Assembly: GCA_035648415.1 (NCBI GenBank)
Contig: DASRLO010000150.1
Span: forward strand, 1 to 31,237
Length of the DNA: 31,237 nt
Reading direction: 5' to 3'
Source of the DNA: DATARH01 sp035648415
GTDB lineage: Bacteria > Pseudomonadota > Alphaproteobacteria > ATCC43930 > CGMCC-115725
Positions 23,331 to 29,902 of this stretch are shown in pieces. Position 1 is the first letter of the stretch, and each line of letters opens with the position of its first letter. The notes under the pieces were generated by a model. It saw only the letters and a program-made list of their open reading frames with translations, did no database searches and was not told the origin of the DNA. Position numbers and translations under genes: made by a program.

Positions 23331-23789
23331 ACGAGCCTGCCCTCGCCCGCGTGCGCGTACGGAACAAAAAAATATCAGGTTCAACCTGTTGATTTTGCGC
23401 GATTCTAGTATCGGAAAACAGGGATAAATACAGGAATAGCGGCGGCAAAAAACAGGGATAACGGGAAAAAAGGGATACCGGGGAGACAGCGGGATCGGCA
23501 GTGAGACGAAGCATGGGCGGGGTCTGCATCGGTAGCAATCCAAGGCGGATGTCTACTATGTTCCCTGTTCGTTCCCTTGTCAAGCGCAGGGCGCCCTATT
23601 TGAATATCCGTGATGGGCGGAAAACCCGTCCGTGAGCACGCGTGCGCCGATGGCGAGGGAGCGCCGGTTTCGGCCGTTCGCCTGTCGGCCAGGAGAGCGG
23701 CCATTCGCACCCGATATCTGTGCACACGGTAGGTGGCTGTTTCTTCGCCAGCGAGATCGACGAGCATAAATCCTGATTTCTGCACAAAA
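23331..23789. other. Gene-free stretch with GGGATA repeats in an A-rich patch
   Basis: No convincing gene is seen in these 459 bases. Between about 23365 and 23500 the composition turns A-rich, unlike its surroundings. There is a dyad CAGGTT-C-AACCTG (23376-23388), then four related units on the plus strand: GGGATA at 23421, 23455 and 23472, and GGGATC at 23491, each in a context like AAACAGGGATA. Spacings are 34, 17 and 19 bases. It may be a dispersed intergenic repeat or a remnant of mobile DNA. A minus-strand frame at 23405-23785 is open but shows no family resemblance. Confidence 0.4.
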
Positions 23790-23993
23790 TTACGCCGCTG
23801 CGTCCTTGACCTTCTTTATGGAGATTTCGCCCTCTTGCATGAGCCGCAGGAGTTTGGCCACTGGCGGCGAGATTTTCACCTCGCCCAATGCCCAGCGACG
23901 GGCGGTGCGTGGCGTCACATTGAGGACGTGGGCGGCCTGCACCTGCGATAAGCCAAGTTTCGTTATTACGGTGCGGAATTGATGTGCGGTCAT
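23790..23993 (-). CDS. Small helix-turn-helix regulator
   Basis: The 67-residue protein starts at ATG 23993 with GGAG about eight bases upstream. ITKLGLSQVQAAHVLNVTPR followed by TARRWALGEVKISPPVAKLL is an XRE-type helix-turn-helix with the recognition helix near residues 26-35. The tail is Lys-rich (ISIKKVKDAAA). It consists of little more than a DNA-binding domain. Its promoter (24022-24050) contains a perfect palindrome between the -35 and -10 hexamers, so repression of its own transcription is likely. No toxin partner is evident on either side, and the surrounding kilobase is almost gene-free, which suggests an isolated mobile or phage-derived regulator. Confidence 0.75.
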   Translation of the reverse strand: MTAHQFRTVITKLGLSQVQAAHVLNVTPRTARRWALGEVKISPPVAKLLRLMQEGEISIKKVKDAAA

Positions 23994-24021
23994 CGTTAGC
24001 GCTCCAATGCAATTTGGAAGC

Positions 24022-24050
24022 GATATAGGACATCCTGTCCTATAGGGCAA
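24022..24050 (-). promoter_or_regulatory. Promoter with built-in palindromic operator for the HTH gene
   Basis: On the minus strand TTGCCC (24050-24045) and TATATC (24027-24022) are separated by exactly 17 bases. The spacer and -10 region hold a perfect inverted repeat, TATAGGACA (24024-24032) and TGTCCTATA (24036-24044) around a 3-base centre. A repressor bound there would block RNA polymerase directly. The HTH gene begins 29 bases downstream of the -10 element. Confidence 0.65.
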
Positions 24051-24458
24051 GATGTCACTTCGAACAGTGTGGCCGGGCGCTCGGGGGCCTTAACCTCTTG
24101 CACCTGAGCACGGCCGGGGAGTACGCGATGAGCCAGCACCGGACATACTCCTAGATATATATAAAAGGATGTGATTGCGAGGAATGGCCAGGGGCAACCG
24201 GTGCAGCTCGTGCTGCGCTCGCGGAGGTGGTACGAGCGGGCTTAGCCTTCCTATCAAGGCTCCGCTTTCCCTAAACCGGGCCGGTTCTTCACCGCATCGG
24301 CAAGGTCGGCTTGGCGGCATGAACCGCTGTAATTGCCGACTTACGAGAGCGACCATTGCGGGTCGGGTTGGCGACATTCAAACTGGGGTACAACCCCGGC
24401 GTGATGCGTAGACCGGTCCGGCGGTCTTGCACGATGTTTTCGGCAAGCGGATCGTGCT
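24051..24458. other. Intergenic stretch without a recognisable gene
   Basis: I see no tRNA, rRNA or convincing protein gene here. It contains a short AT tract (ATATATATAAAAGG, about 24155-24168), a dyad AACCGG-G-CCGGTT near 24276-24288 and several 5-6 base stems. A 95-codon minus-strand frame (24090-24377) has no family features and no good ribosome binding site. The right end holds the hairpin after hemD. Confidence 0.4.
24429..24457 (-). terminator. Hairpin directly after hemD
   Basis: GCACGAT (24429-24435) and ATCGTGC (24451-24457) form a perfect 7-base stem with a 15-base loop, beginning one base past the hemD stop. No T-run follows on the hemD strand, so this is a weak intrinsic terminator at best; it may protect the mRNA 3' end. 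Confidence 0.35.
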
Positions 24459-25271
24459 TTAGCCCAACGCCGCGACGATGGCGTTGACCATCGGGCGCAT
24501 GTGGAAACTGCCGGGGGGCGCGACCGCGACGGCGCCGCCCGCCGCTTCGATCGCGGCGGCGACGACCGGGCCGACCGCGGCGAGCCTGGTTTTCGCGAAC
24601 CCCTGAGCCAGCGCGTCCTCGCAGTTATGGGCGCGGGCCACCTGGCGCAGGCGGCGCAGCTGCGGCGAGCTGGTGAAGGCGACGAGGTCGATCTCGCCCG
24701 CCGCCATCGCGCGGATCGCCTCGAGCACGCGCGCCGCGTCGGCGGCCGAGGCGTATTCGTAGGGCAGCACCGGATCGACGCTTCCCGCCGCGCGGCGCAG
24801 GAATTCCAGGAGTTCGGTGTGCGGCGCGTCGGGGTAGAGCTGCACCGCGACCCGCCGGCCGGCCAGGTTTTCCTTGGACAAGATATCGATGATGCCGGCG
24901 GTGGTCGGCGGCTCGACCGGCAAATCGGCCTTCAGCCCGAGTTCGCGCAGCCGCCGCGCCGGTTTCGGGCCGCGGGTGATCTTGCGCACCTGCCCCAGCG
25001 CCGCGACGAATGTTTCGGAAAGACCGGCCGCGGCGGCGAGTGTGGCGAGGCGCTGCAAGCCCTCGCCAGTGAAGAGGATCAGATCGTCCGGCGGGGCGGC
25101 GACAAAGCGCTCCAGCCAGGCGGCGATGGGCGCCGGGTCGGCGGCGGCGCGGATCGCGACCAGCGGACAGCGGATCACCGCGGCGCCGAGCTTTTCGAGC
25201 ATGCCGGAGAGCACCTCGAGCTCGCGCGTCTCGGGGACGACGATGCGCCGGCCGGTCAAGGAACCCGTCAT
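24459..25271 (-). CDS. hemD: Uroporphyrinogen-III synthase-like protein HemD
   Basis: The 270-residue protein starts at ATG 25271 after a GGCGGGGTGG run. It shows the bilobed HemD pattern: GRRIVVPETRELEVLSGMLE, VIRCPLVAIRAA and DDLILFTGEGLQRL in the first half, AGRRVAVQLYPDAPHTELLE and LVAFTSSPQLRRLRQVA in the second, and AAVGPVVAAAIEAAGG near the end. HemD closes and inverts the D ring of hydroxymethylbilane to give uroporphyrinogen III, the branch point to heme, siroheme and cobalamin. The family is very divergent, so the match rests on pattern rather than on fixed catalytic residues. It sits 11 bases after a tiny membrane-protein gene and downstream of a tetrapyrrole-methylase-like gene. 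Confidence 0.8.
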   Translation of the reverse strand: MTGSLTGRRIVVPETRELEVLSGMLEKLGAAVIRCPLVAIRAAADPAPIAAWLERFVAAPPDDLILFTGEGLQRLATLAAAAGLSETFVAALGQVRKITRGPKPARRLRELGLKADLPVEPPTTAGIIDILSKENLAGRRVAVQLYPDAPHTELLEFLRRAAGSVDPVLPYEYASAADAARVLEAIRAMAAGEIDLVAFTSSPQLRRLRQVARAHNCEDALAQGFAKTRLAAVGPVVAAAIEAAGGAVAVAPPGSFHMRPMVNAIVAALG

Positions 25272-25282
25272 GCCACCCCGCC

Positions 25283-25387
25283 CTATAGCGGGCGGATCAG
25301 GCCCACCGCCCACAGCGCGCCGAGGAATATCACGAGAACCGCCGCCGCGCCGGCGAACCGACGCCGCGCCGTGGGGTCGAGCCTCAC
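25283..25387 (-). CDS. 34-residue single-helix membrane protein
   Basis: A short frame starts at GTG 25387 in a GTGA overlap with the upstream methylase-like gene and ends at TAG 25283, 11 bases before hemD. The product has a basic N-terminus (MRLDPTARRRF), then one strongly hydrophobic helix (AGAAAVLVIFLGALWAVGLI) and a short RPL tail. This topology follows the positive-inside rule and looks like a genuine small membrane protein. The start-stop overlap and the fit between two genes argue for translation. No family is recognised. The gene is too short for ordinary gene finders. Confidence 0.55.
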   Translation of the reverse strand: MRLDPTARRRFAGAAAVLVIFLGALWAVGLIRPL

Positions 25388-25998
25388 CCGGCGAGCCCGT
25401 TGCCGGCGACCGCCTGCGGCGTCGCGGCAACGCCGCCGCCGAACGCGTCGATGACGATCGCGAGCCGCGTCTCGCGGTCATAGGTGGCGACGGTGTCGGC
25501 GAGGCCGTCGAGCCTTGTGCCGGCCTCTTCGCGGATGCCGTAGGCGGCTTCCGCCAGCACCCGCACCGGCAGCGAGCCCGGCACCCTGGCGGCGGCGAGC
25601 TGGTCGGCGAATTCGCGGATGCGCCGAGCCCGCTCGCGCCGCGGCAGGCGCGGCGGCAGCAGCCGCGCGACGCTCCAGCCGTCGCGCGCGAAGCGGATGC
25701 AGCGCGACGCCGCGGCCGCGCCGGAGTTTTCGCCCGCCGGGGCCGGCTCGGCATAGGCGCCGAGCGGGAACGAAACCGCCAGGCGTCCCGCGAGCGCGCG
25801 GTCGTAGATCACGACATTGGCGCCGTCGAGCGCATGGCGGACGGGCGCGGAGGGCGCGCCTTTCGCGGCCGGCGCCTCGACCAGCCAGAGCTGGCCGGGA
25901 GCGATCTCGGGGAGCATCGGGAGAGCGGCGGAAGCGGAGCGCGGACGCGACGCCCGACCCCCGATCGGCGCGGCTGAGAACATCTCGGAAATCGACAC
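25384..25998 (-). CDS. Degenerate tetrapyrrole-methylase-like (SUMT-like) protein
   Basis: About 204 residues from GTG 25998, chosen because GAGG lies five bases upstream; the in-frame ATG at 25983 is the alternative. The block GQLWLVEAPAAKGAP ... ALDGANVVIYDRAL parallels the N-terminal motif of uroporphyrinogen-III C-methyltransferases (GxVxLVGAGPGDP ... ADVVLYDRL), but the glycine-rich GAGPGD loop is replaced. The rest (WSVARLLPPRLPRRERARR, FADQLAAARVPGSLPVRVL, ETRLAIVIDAFGGG) does not keep recognisable SAM-binding or catalytic motifs, and the protein is shorter than true methylases. It is the first gene of a unit with the small membrane protein and hemD. I infer a non-catalytic or repurposed relative in tetrapyrrole metabolism. 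Confidence 0.5.
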   Translation of the reverse strand: MSISEMFSAAPIGGRASRPRSASAALPMLPEIAPGQLWLVEAPAAKGAPSAPVRHALDGANVVIYDRALAGRLAVSFPLGAYAEPAPAGENSGAAAASRCIRFARDGWSVARLLPPRLPRRERARRIREFADQLAAARVPGSLPVRVLAEAAYGIREEAGTRLDGLADTVATYDRETRLAIVIDAFGGGVAATPQAVAGNGLAG

Positions 25999-26063
25999 GG
26001 CTGCCTCGTTAGCTGCATTTGTGGAGCGCCCGCAAGCCGGCGGCAAATCGGCGCTGTAAATTC

Positions 26064-26092
26064 AATTTAATTCACAGGATATAATGAGTCAA
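26064..26092 (-). promoter_or_regulatory. Sigma-70-type promoter candidate for the hemD unit
   Basis: On the minus strand TTGACT (26092-26087) and TAAATT (26069-26064) are spaced 17 bases apart in an unusually AT-rich island (about 26056-26135). Transcription would begin near 26057, giving a leader of about 60 bases before GTG 25998. A perfect TATAAT on the opposite strand (26080-26085) lacks a matching -35. A palindrome CATTTTAAAATG lies just upstream at 26108-26119 and could be a binding site or UP-like element. Confidence 0.5.
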
Positions 26093-26188
26093 TAGGATGA
26101 TATATACCATTTTAAAATGTTAAATATTGGCGAATGCTAGCGCCGGAGGAGAGACCAGCCCTATCCCAGGACTTGGCGAAAAGCGCGG

Positions 26189-26317
26189 CTAGATGCCGGG
26201 CCGGGCGATACCGAGCAGCATGCCGACCGGCGCGGCCATCATCGACATGAGCAGAGCAATGGCGAGGGCGCGTTCCGCCGGTGTCCACTTACGCCAATCC
26301 GCGATCCAATCCCGCAT
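26189..26317 (-). CDS. 42-residue small membrane protein
   Basis: A 43-codon frame from ATG 26317 to TAG 26189, preceded by GGAAGGG about ten bases upstream. The product starts MRDWIADWRKWTPAERAL and continues with a Met/Ala-rich hydrophobic segment (AIALLMSMMAAPVGMLLGIA), ending RPGI. It looks like a small inner-membrane protein with a Trp-rich amphipathic N-terminus. No homologue is recognised. Support comes from the ribosome binding site, the helix and the high GC of the frame inside an otherwise non-coding gap; it could still be a chance frame. Confidence 0.45.
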   Translation of the reverse strand: MRDWIADWRKWTPAERALAIALLMSMMAAPVGMLLGIARPGI

Positions 26318-26448
26318 CGAACTAAGCCCTTCCAACGCCACTCAGTACGCACGACATATGATAAGCAGAGCTTCTAAAACATTGGTGAACGCTCCGCCTG
26401 CGGTGCATTGACGCACATTGTTACAAACCGATGATCAGGGAGGTTCGC

Positions 26449-26742
26449 GTGCCGACTTACATCGCCCTCGCCAACTGGACCGACCGCGGCGCCCAGCAGG
26501 TCAAGGAGTCGCCGCACCGGGTCGACATGGCGCGAAAGGAGCTGGCCGAGATGGGCGGCGAGTTCAAGGCGCTCTACATGACGCTCGGCGATTACGACCT
26601 GATCTTTATCTATGAGGCGCCGGACGACGCGGTGGCCGCGCGCTTTATGCTGGTGCTCGGCCAATTGGGCACGGTGCGCACCACAACGCTGAAGGCGTTT
26701 TCCGAGGCGGCCTACCGCGAGATCATCTATTCGCTGCGCTAA
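26449..26742 (+). CDS. GYD-domain protein
   Basis: The 97-residue protein starts at GTG 26449, five bases after AGGGAGG; an ATG at 26431 is upstream of that ribosome binding site and less likely. It matches the GYD family: PTYIALANWTDRGAQQVKES at the start, LYMTLGDYDLIFIYEAPDD in the middle and GTVRTTTLKAFSE near the end. GYD proteins are small cytoplasmic ferredoxin-fold proteins of unknown function, common in Alphaproteobacteria. It is followed by about 130 bases before the CBS-pair gene, so the two may be separate units. Confidence 0.85.
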   Translation: MPTYIALANWTDRGAQQVKESPHRVDMARKELAEMGGEFKALYMTLGDYDLIFIYEAPDDAVAARFMLVLGQLGTVRTTTLKAFSEAAYREIIYSLR

Positions 26743-26869
26743 CCGGACGCCGCGAAACGCCCTGTCTGTTACCGAGCGTTACATTTTTTGCCTGGCGGCG
26801 CTGCGACACTTTGTCCTATGATTTACGGCAAACGGTCGTTCCTTGCGACCATGGCGAATGGAGTCCCCC

Positions 26870-27304
26870 ATGAATGTCCTGACGATCCTGCGCAACAAGG
26901 GCAGGTCGGTGGTCACCATCCATCCGGACGCGACGGTCGAGCGCGCGATCGCGGTGTTGCGGCTGCGCGGCATCGGCGCGCTGGTGGTGAGCGAGGATGG
27001 CGCGAACGTGCTCGGCCTGCTCTCCGAACGCGACATTGTCGAGGCGATGGGCCGCTACGGCAGCGACCTCATGCACATCGGCGTCAGCGAGGTGATGAGT
27101 TGCCCGGTCGTCACCTGCGCGCCCGACGACGGCGTCGCCGAGCTGATGGCCGAGATGACCAACCGCCGCATGCGCCACTTCCCGGTGGTCAGCGAGGGAA
27201 GGCTGTGCGGCATCGTCAGCATCGGCGACCTGGTCAAGAGCCGGCTCGACGAAATCGAGTACGAGGCGCATTCGATGCGTTCGTTCATCGCCGGCGCCGC
27301 ATGA
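26870..27304 (+). CDS. CBS-pair protein
   Basis: The 144-residue product starts at ATG 26870 with GGAG six bases upstream. Two CBS repeats form a Bateman module: VVTIHPDATVERAIAVLRLR with GLLSERDIVEAM, and VVTCAPDDGVAELMAEMTNR with GIVSIGDLVKSRL. CBS pairs bind adenine nucleotides and sense energy state, usually as part of another protein; this one stands alone. A -10-like TATGAT lies at 26817-26822 without a clear -35. The stop is five bases before a perfect hairpin that contains the start codon of the next gene, so expression of the two may be linked. Confidence 0.87.
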   Translation: MNVLTILRNKGRSVVTIHPDATVERAIAVLRLRGIGALVVSEDGANVLGLLSERDIVEAMGRYGSDLMHIGVSEVMSCPVVTCAPDDGVAELMAEMTNRRMRHFPVVSEGRLCGIVSIGDLVKSRLDEIEYEAHSMRSFIAGAA

Positions 27305-27309
27305 GGTAG

Positions 27310-27340
27310 CATCCCGCACCTCAACTGCGGGTGCGGGATG
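27310..27340 (+). promoter_or_regulatory. Perfect hairpin that buries the mct start codon
   Basis: CATCCCGCACC (27310-27320) and GGTGCGGGATG (27330-27340) are exact reverse complements around a 9-base loop. The right arm contains the purine-rich region that would serve as ribosome binding site and ends with the ATG (27338-27340) of the CoA-transferase gene. In RNA this 11-bp stem would hide the initiation region, pointing to translational control or coupling to the upstream CBS gene. There is no T-run for an intrinsic terminator. Confidence 0.65.
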
Positions 27341-28564
27341 AACCAGCTTCTCAGCGATCTGCGCATCGTCGAGCTCTCGGCCTTTGTCGCGGCGCCGCTC
27401 GGCGGCATGACGATGGCGCAAATGGGCGCCGAGGTGATCCGCATCGACCCGCTCCAGGGCGGCATCGACCACCATCGCTGGCCGGTCACCGCGAGCGGCG
27501 CCAGCCTCTATTGGGCCGGGCTCAACAAGGCGAAGCGCTCGGTGGCGCTGGCGCTCGACAAGCCCGAGGGCCGCGAACTGGCGAAGGCGATCGCCACCGC
27601 GCCGGGCCTTGGCGCCGGCATCGTGCTGACCAACCTGCCGCCGCTTCCCGGCCTCGACTACGAAAATCTCAAGGCGGCGCGCGACGACATCATCATGCTG
27701 CGCCTGATCGGCAACCGCGACGGCAGCGCCGCTGTCGACTACACGGTCAACGCGGCGAGCGGGTTTCCGCTCGTCACCGGAAACCAACAAATCCAAGGGG
27801 GCGGCGCCCCGGTCAACAACGTCCTGCCGGCGTGGGACGTCGCGACCGGACTTTACCTCTCGACCGCGCTGCTCGCCGCCGAGCGGCACCGCAGCCGCAC
27901 CGGCGTGGGACAGGAGGTCGTCGCCGCGCTCGCCGATGTGATGCTCGCGATGGTCGGGCACCTCGGCTACATCGGCGATTTGCAGGTCAACGGCACCTCG
28001 CGGCCGGCGCTCGGCAACGATCTCTACGGCAGCTTCGGACGAGATTTCGCCACCGCCGACGGGCGGCGGGTGATGGTCATCGCGCTGACCCCGCGGCAAT
28101 GGCGCGCGCTCGGCCGCGCCACCGGCCGCGCCGGCGAATTGGCGGCGATCGGGCCGCGACTCGGGGTCGATCTCGACACCGAAGCCGGCCGGTTCGCGGC
28201 GCGCGACGCGATCGCCGCTGTGGTCGCTCCGTGGTGCGGGGCCAGGACTCTCGGCGAAATCGAGGCGGCCTTCGCCGGCAGCGGGGTGCTGTGGGGACCC
28301 TTCCAGGAATTCGCCGAGCTGGTCCGCTCCGACCCGCGCTGCTCGACCGCGAACCCGCTGTTCTCCGAGATCGACCAGCCGGGGATCGGCCGCTACCTGG
28401 CGCCCGGCCTGCCGCTCGATTTCGGCGCCGCGCCGCGCCAGCCGACCCGCCCGGCGCCGCGGCTCGGCGAGCACACCGACCGCATCCTCGCCGAGGTGCT
28501 GGGCCTCTCGGCCGGCGAGATCGGCCGCCTGCACGATGCCGGGATCGCCGCCGGCCCGACGTGA
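27338..28564 (+). CDS. mct: Class III CoA transferase, probable 2-methylfumaryl-CoA isomerase
   Basis: The 408-residue protein is a CaiB/BaiF-type CoA transferase. Stretches such as LRIVELSAFVAAPLGGMT, GNRDGSAAVDYTVNA, VNNVLPAWDVATG, QPGIGRYLAPGLPLDF and LGEHTDRILAEVLGLS agree closely with mesaconyl-C1-CoA:C4-CoA transferase (Mct) of Chloroflexus as I remember it. That enzyme moves CoA within mesaconyl-CoA in the 3-hydroxypropionate bicycle and glyoxylate assimilation. Asp167 in PAWDVATG is the expected nucleophile. No other enzyme of that route (Mcl, Mch, Meh) is in the window. The start codon is inside a perfect hairpin. Confidence 0.82.
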   Translation: MNQLLSDLRIVELSAFVAAPLGGMTMAQMGAEVIRIDPLQGGIDHHRWPVTASGASLYWAGLNKAKRSVALALDKPEGRELAKAIATAPGLGAGIVLTNLPPLPGLDYENLKAARDDIIMLRLIGNRDGSAAVDYTVNAASGFPLVTGNQQIQGGGAPVNNVLPAWDVATGLYLSTALLAAERHRSRTGVGQEVVAALADVMLAMVGHLGYIGDLQVNGTSRPALGNDLYGSFGRDFATADGRRVMVIALTPRQWRALGRATGRAGELAAIGPRLGVDLDTEAGRFAARDAIAAVVAPWCGARTLGEIEAAFAGSGVLWGPFQEFAELVRSDPRCSTANPLFSEIDQPGIGRYLAPGLPLDFGAAPRQPTRPAPRLGEHTDRILAEVLGLSAGEIGRLHDAGIAAGPT

Positions 28565-28702
28565 ATCCGCGAACTATCCCCCGCCGCTAACGTAGAATTC
28601 GCGCCCGGACCCGACGCGAGTTGCTATCATCGCGCGGTTTATCGGCCCGGCTGCGGTACGGCTCATTTCGCGGACGATCCACGGAAGAGAGCACGGGCGA
28701 TG

Positions 28703-28748
28703 TCGGCTTCCGCGCGCCCGGCTGACCGGGTGCGCCAGCAGAAGCCGA
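28703..28748. repeat. Compound 46-base hairpin between genes
   Basis: An outer stem TCGGCTTC (28703-28710) / GAAGCCGA (28741-28748) encloses an inner stem GCGCGCCCGG (28712-28721) / CCGGGTGCGC (28726-28735) with one G-U pair and the tetraloop CTGA. Only one base on the left and five on the right (CAGCA) interrupt the two stems. It lies in the 254-base gap between mct and the hydrolase gene. There is no T-run, so a REP-like element, mRNA-stabilising structure or small RNA is more likely than an intrinsic terminator. Confidence 0.65.
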
Positions 28749-28818
28749 TCCGCCATGCGGCGGCCATAATTAACGCCTAGCGATGGGCCGTCATCACTGG
28801 ATTGGCCGAAGGTCAGCA

Positions 28819-29820
28819 ATGCCGGATAGTTACCTCCCGGGGACGACGCTCGCCGATGCGCGCCGCGCCCCGGCCCTCGCCGAGCGGTTTCTCGACCCGC
28901 CGGGGTTTGTTTGGGGCAGCTTTCCGACCGCCGACGGCGCGGTGCTGCGCTGGGGCCACCTGGCGGCCGCGAGCCCGCGCGCCGAATGCGTGCTGGTCGG
29001 CGGGTTCGGCGACTTCATCGAGCGGCAGTTCGAGACGATCCGCGACCTCGCGGCACGCGGCCTCTCGGTCTGGTGCTTCGATTGGCGCGGCCAGGGCGGC
29101 TCGACCCGGCCGAAGCGCTCGCCGCACCGCCCGCGCCCGCGCCGCTTCGACCGCGACGCCGCCGAGCTTGCCGAATTCACCCGCGCCAAGCTGCGCGGCG
29201 GTTTGCCGCGCGTGCTGATTGCGCATTCGATGGGCGGCGCGATCGCGCTGCTCTGCCTACACCGCGATCCCGACCTGTTCGCGGCGGCGATCCTCTCCGC
29301 GCCGATGCTGGGATTGCGCAGCATCCGCACGCCGCCGGTGCTGCTGCGCGCGCTGACCGGCCCGGCGCGGCTCACCCCGTTTGGCTTTTGCCAGTTGCCG
29401 GGCACCTACCACTACCACCCGGACCGGCCGCCGACCCCCGAGCGCAGCCGCCTCTCGAGCGACGCCGAGCGCTGCGTGCTGCGCCATGCCTGGGTCACGA
29501 GCAACCCGGCGCTGCGGCTCGACCAGCCGACCTATGGCTGGCTCGACCCGGCGCTGTCGCTGATCGGGCGGATCGGCAGACAGCGTTTTCTCGCCGGCAT
29601 CAAGACCCCGATCCTGATCGGCAGCGCCGGCATCGAGCATGTCGTCGCGCCGGCCTCCCATCGCCGCGCGGCGCAACGCCTGCCGGATTGCACGCTGTTC
29701 GAACTGCCGCAATCGAAGCACGAGCCGTTTCTCGAAAGCGACCCAATCCGCGATGCCTGGCTCGACCGGGTCGAGCGCTTTATCGACGATCGGCTGGGCG
29801 ACGCGGCCGGCGGTCACTGA
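28819..29820 (+). CDS. Alpha/beta hydrolase (S33, monoglyceride-lipase/lysophospholipase type)
   Basis: The 333-residue protein starts at ATG 28819, six bases after GAAGG; an ATG at 28783 has no such site. Its fold landmarks are VLVGGFGDFIERQFETIRDL, WCFDWRGQGGS and the nucleophile elbow AHSMGG with Ser137. His301 lies in QSKHEPFLES. The acid position, usually Asp in a GxDxVV context, is Glu273 here (GIEHVV), which is unusual but compatible with catalysis. The cap region (LTPFGFCQLPGTYHYHPD) resembles lysophospholipase L2/monoglyceride lipase-type members. It is cytoplasmic with no signal. It converges on regA. Confidence 0.83.
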   Translation: MPDSYLPGTTLADARRAPALAERFLDPPGFVWGSFPTADGAVLRWGHLAAASPRAECVLVGGFGDFIERQFETIRDLAARGLSVWCFDWRGQGGSTRPKRSPHRPRPRRFDRDAAELAEFTRAKLRGGLPRVLIAHSMGGAIALLCLHRDPDLFAAAILSAPMLGLRSIRTPPVLLRALTGPARLTPFGFCQLPGTYHYHPDRPPTPERSRLSSDAERCVLRHAWVTSNPALRLDQPTYGWLDPALSLIGRIGRQRFLAGIKTPILIGSAGIEHVVAPASHRRAAQRLPDCTLFELPQSKHEPFLESDPIRDAWLDRVERFIDDRLGDAAGGH

Positions 29821-29824
29821 CGTT

Positions 29825-29855
29825 GCGACCGGCCGTCCAATAGGAGTCCGGTCGC
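29825..29855. terminator. Hairpin between convergent hydrolase and regA genes
   Basis: GCGACCGG (29825-29832) and CCGGTCGC (29848-29855) form a perfect 8-base stem with a 15-base loop, starting four bases after the hydrolase stop. No T-run follows, so termination efficiency is doubtful; the position between converging genes supports a terminator-like or RNA-stabilising role. Confidence 0.4.
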
Positions 29856-29902
29856 GGCGGGAAACGGCCCAGGCCGGCCCGCGACGCACCGAAACGCCGG
29901 GG

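Noticed and set aside
23405..23785. Open frame starting four bases after the HTH gene, considered as a toxin partner
   Set aside because: The translation has no recognisable fold or motif, no good ribosome binding site, and runs into the A-rich repeat patch.
24051..24458. Possible tRNA, tmRNA, SRP RNA or RNase P RNA in the gene-poor gap
   Set aside because: No cloverleaf, TpsiC consensus or conserved core of these RNAs was found; only short unrelated stems.
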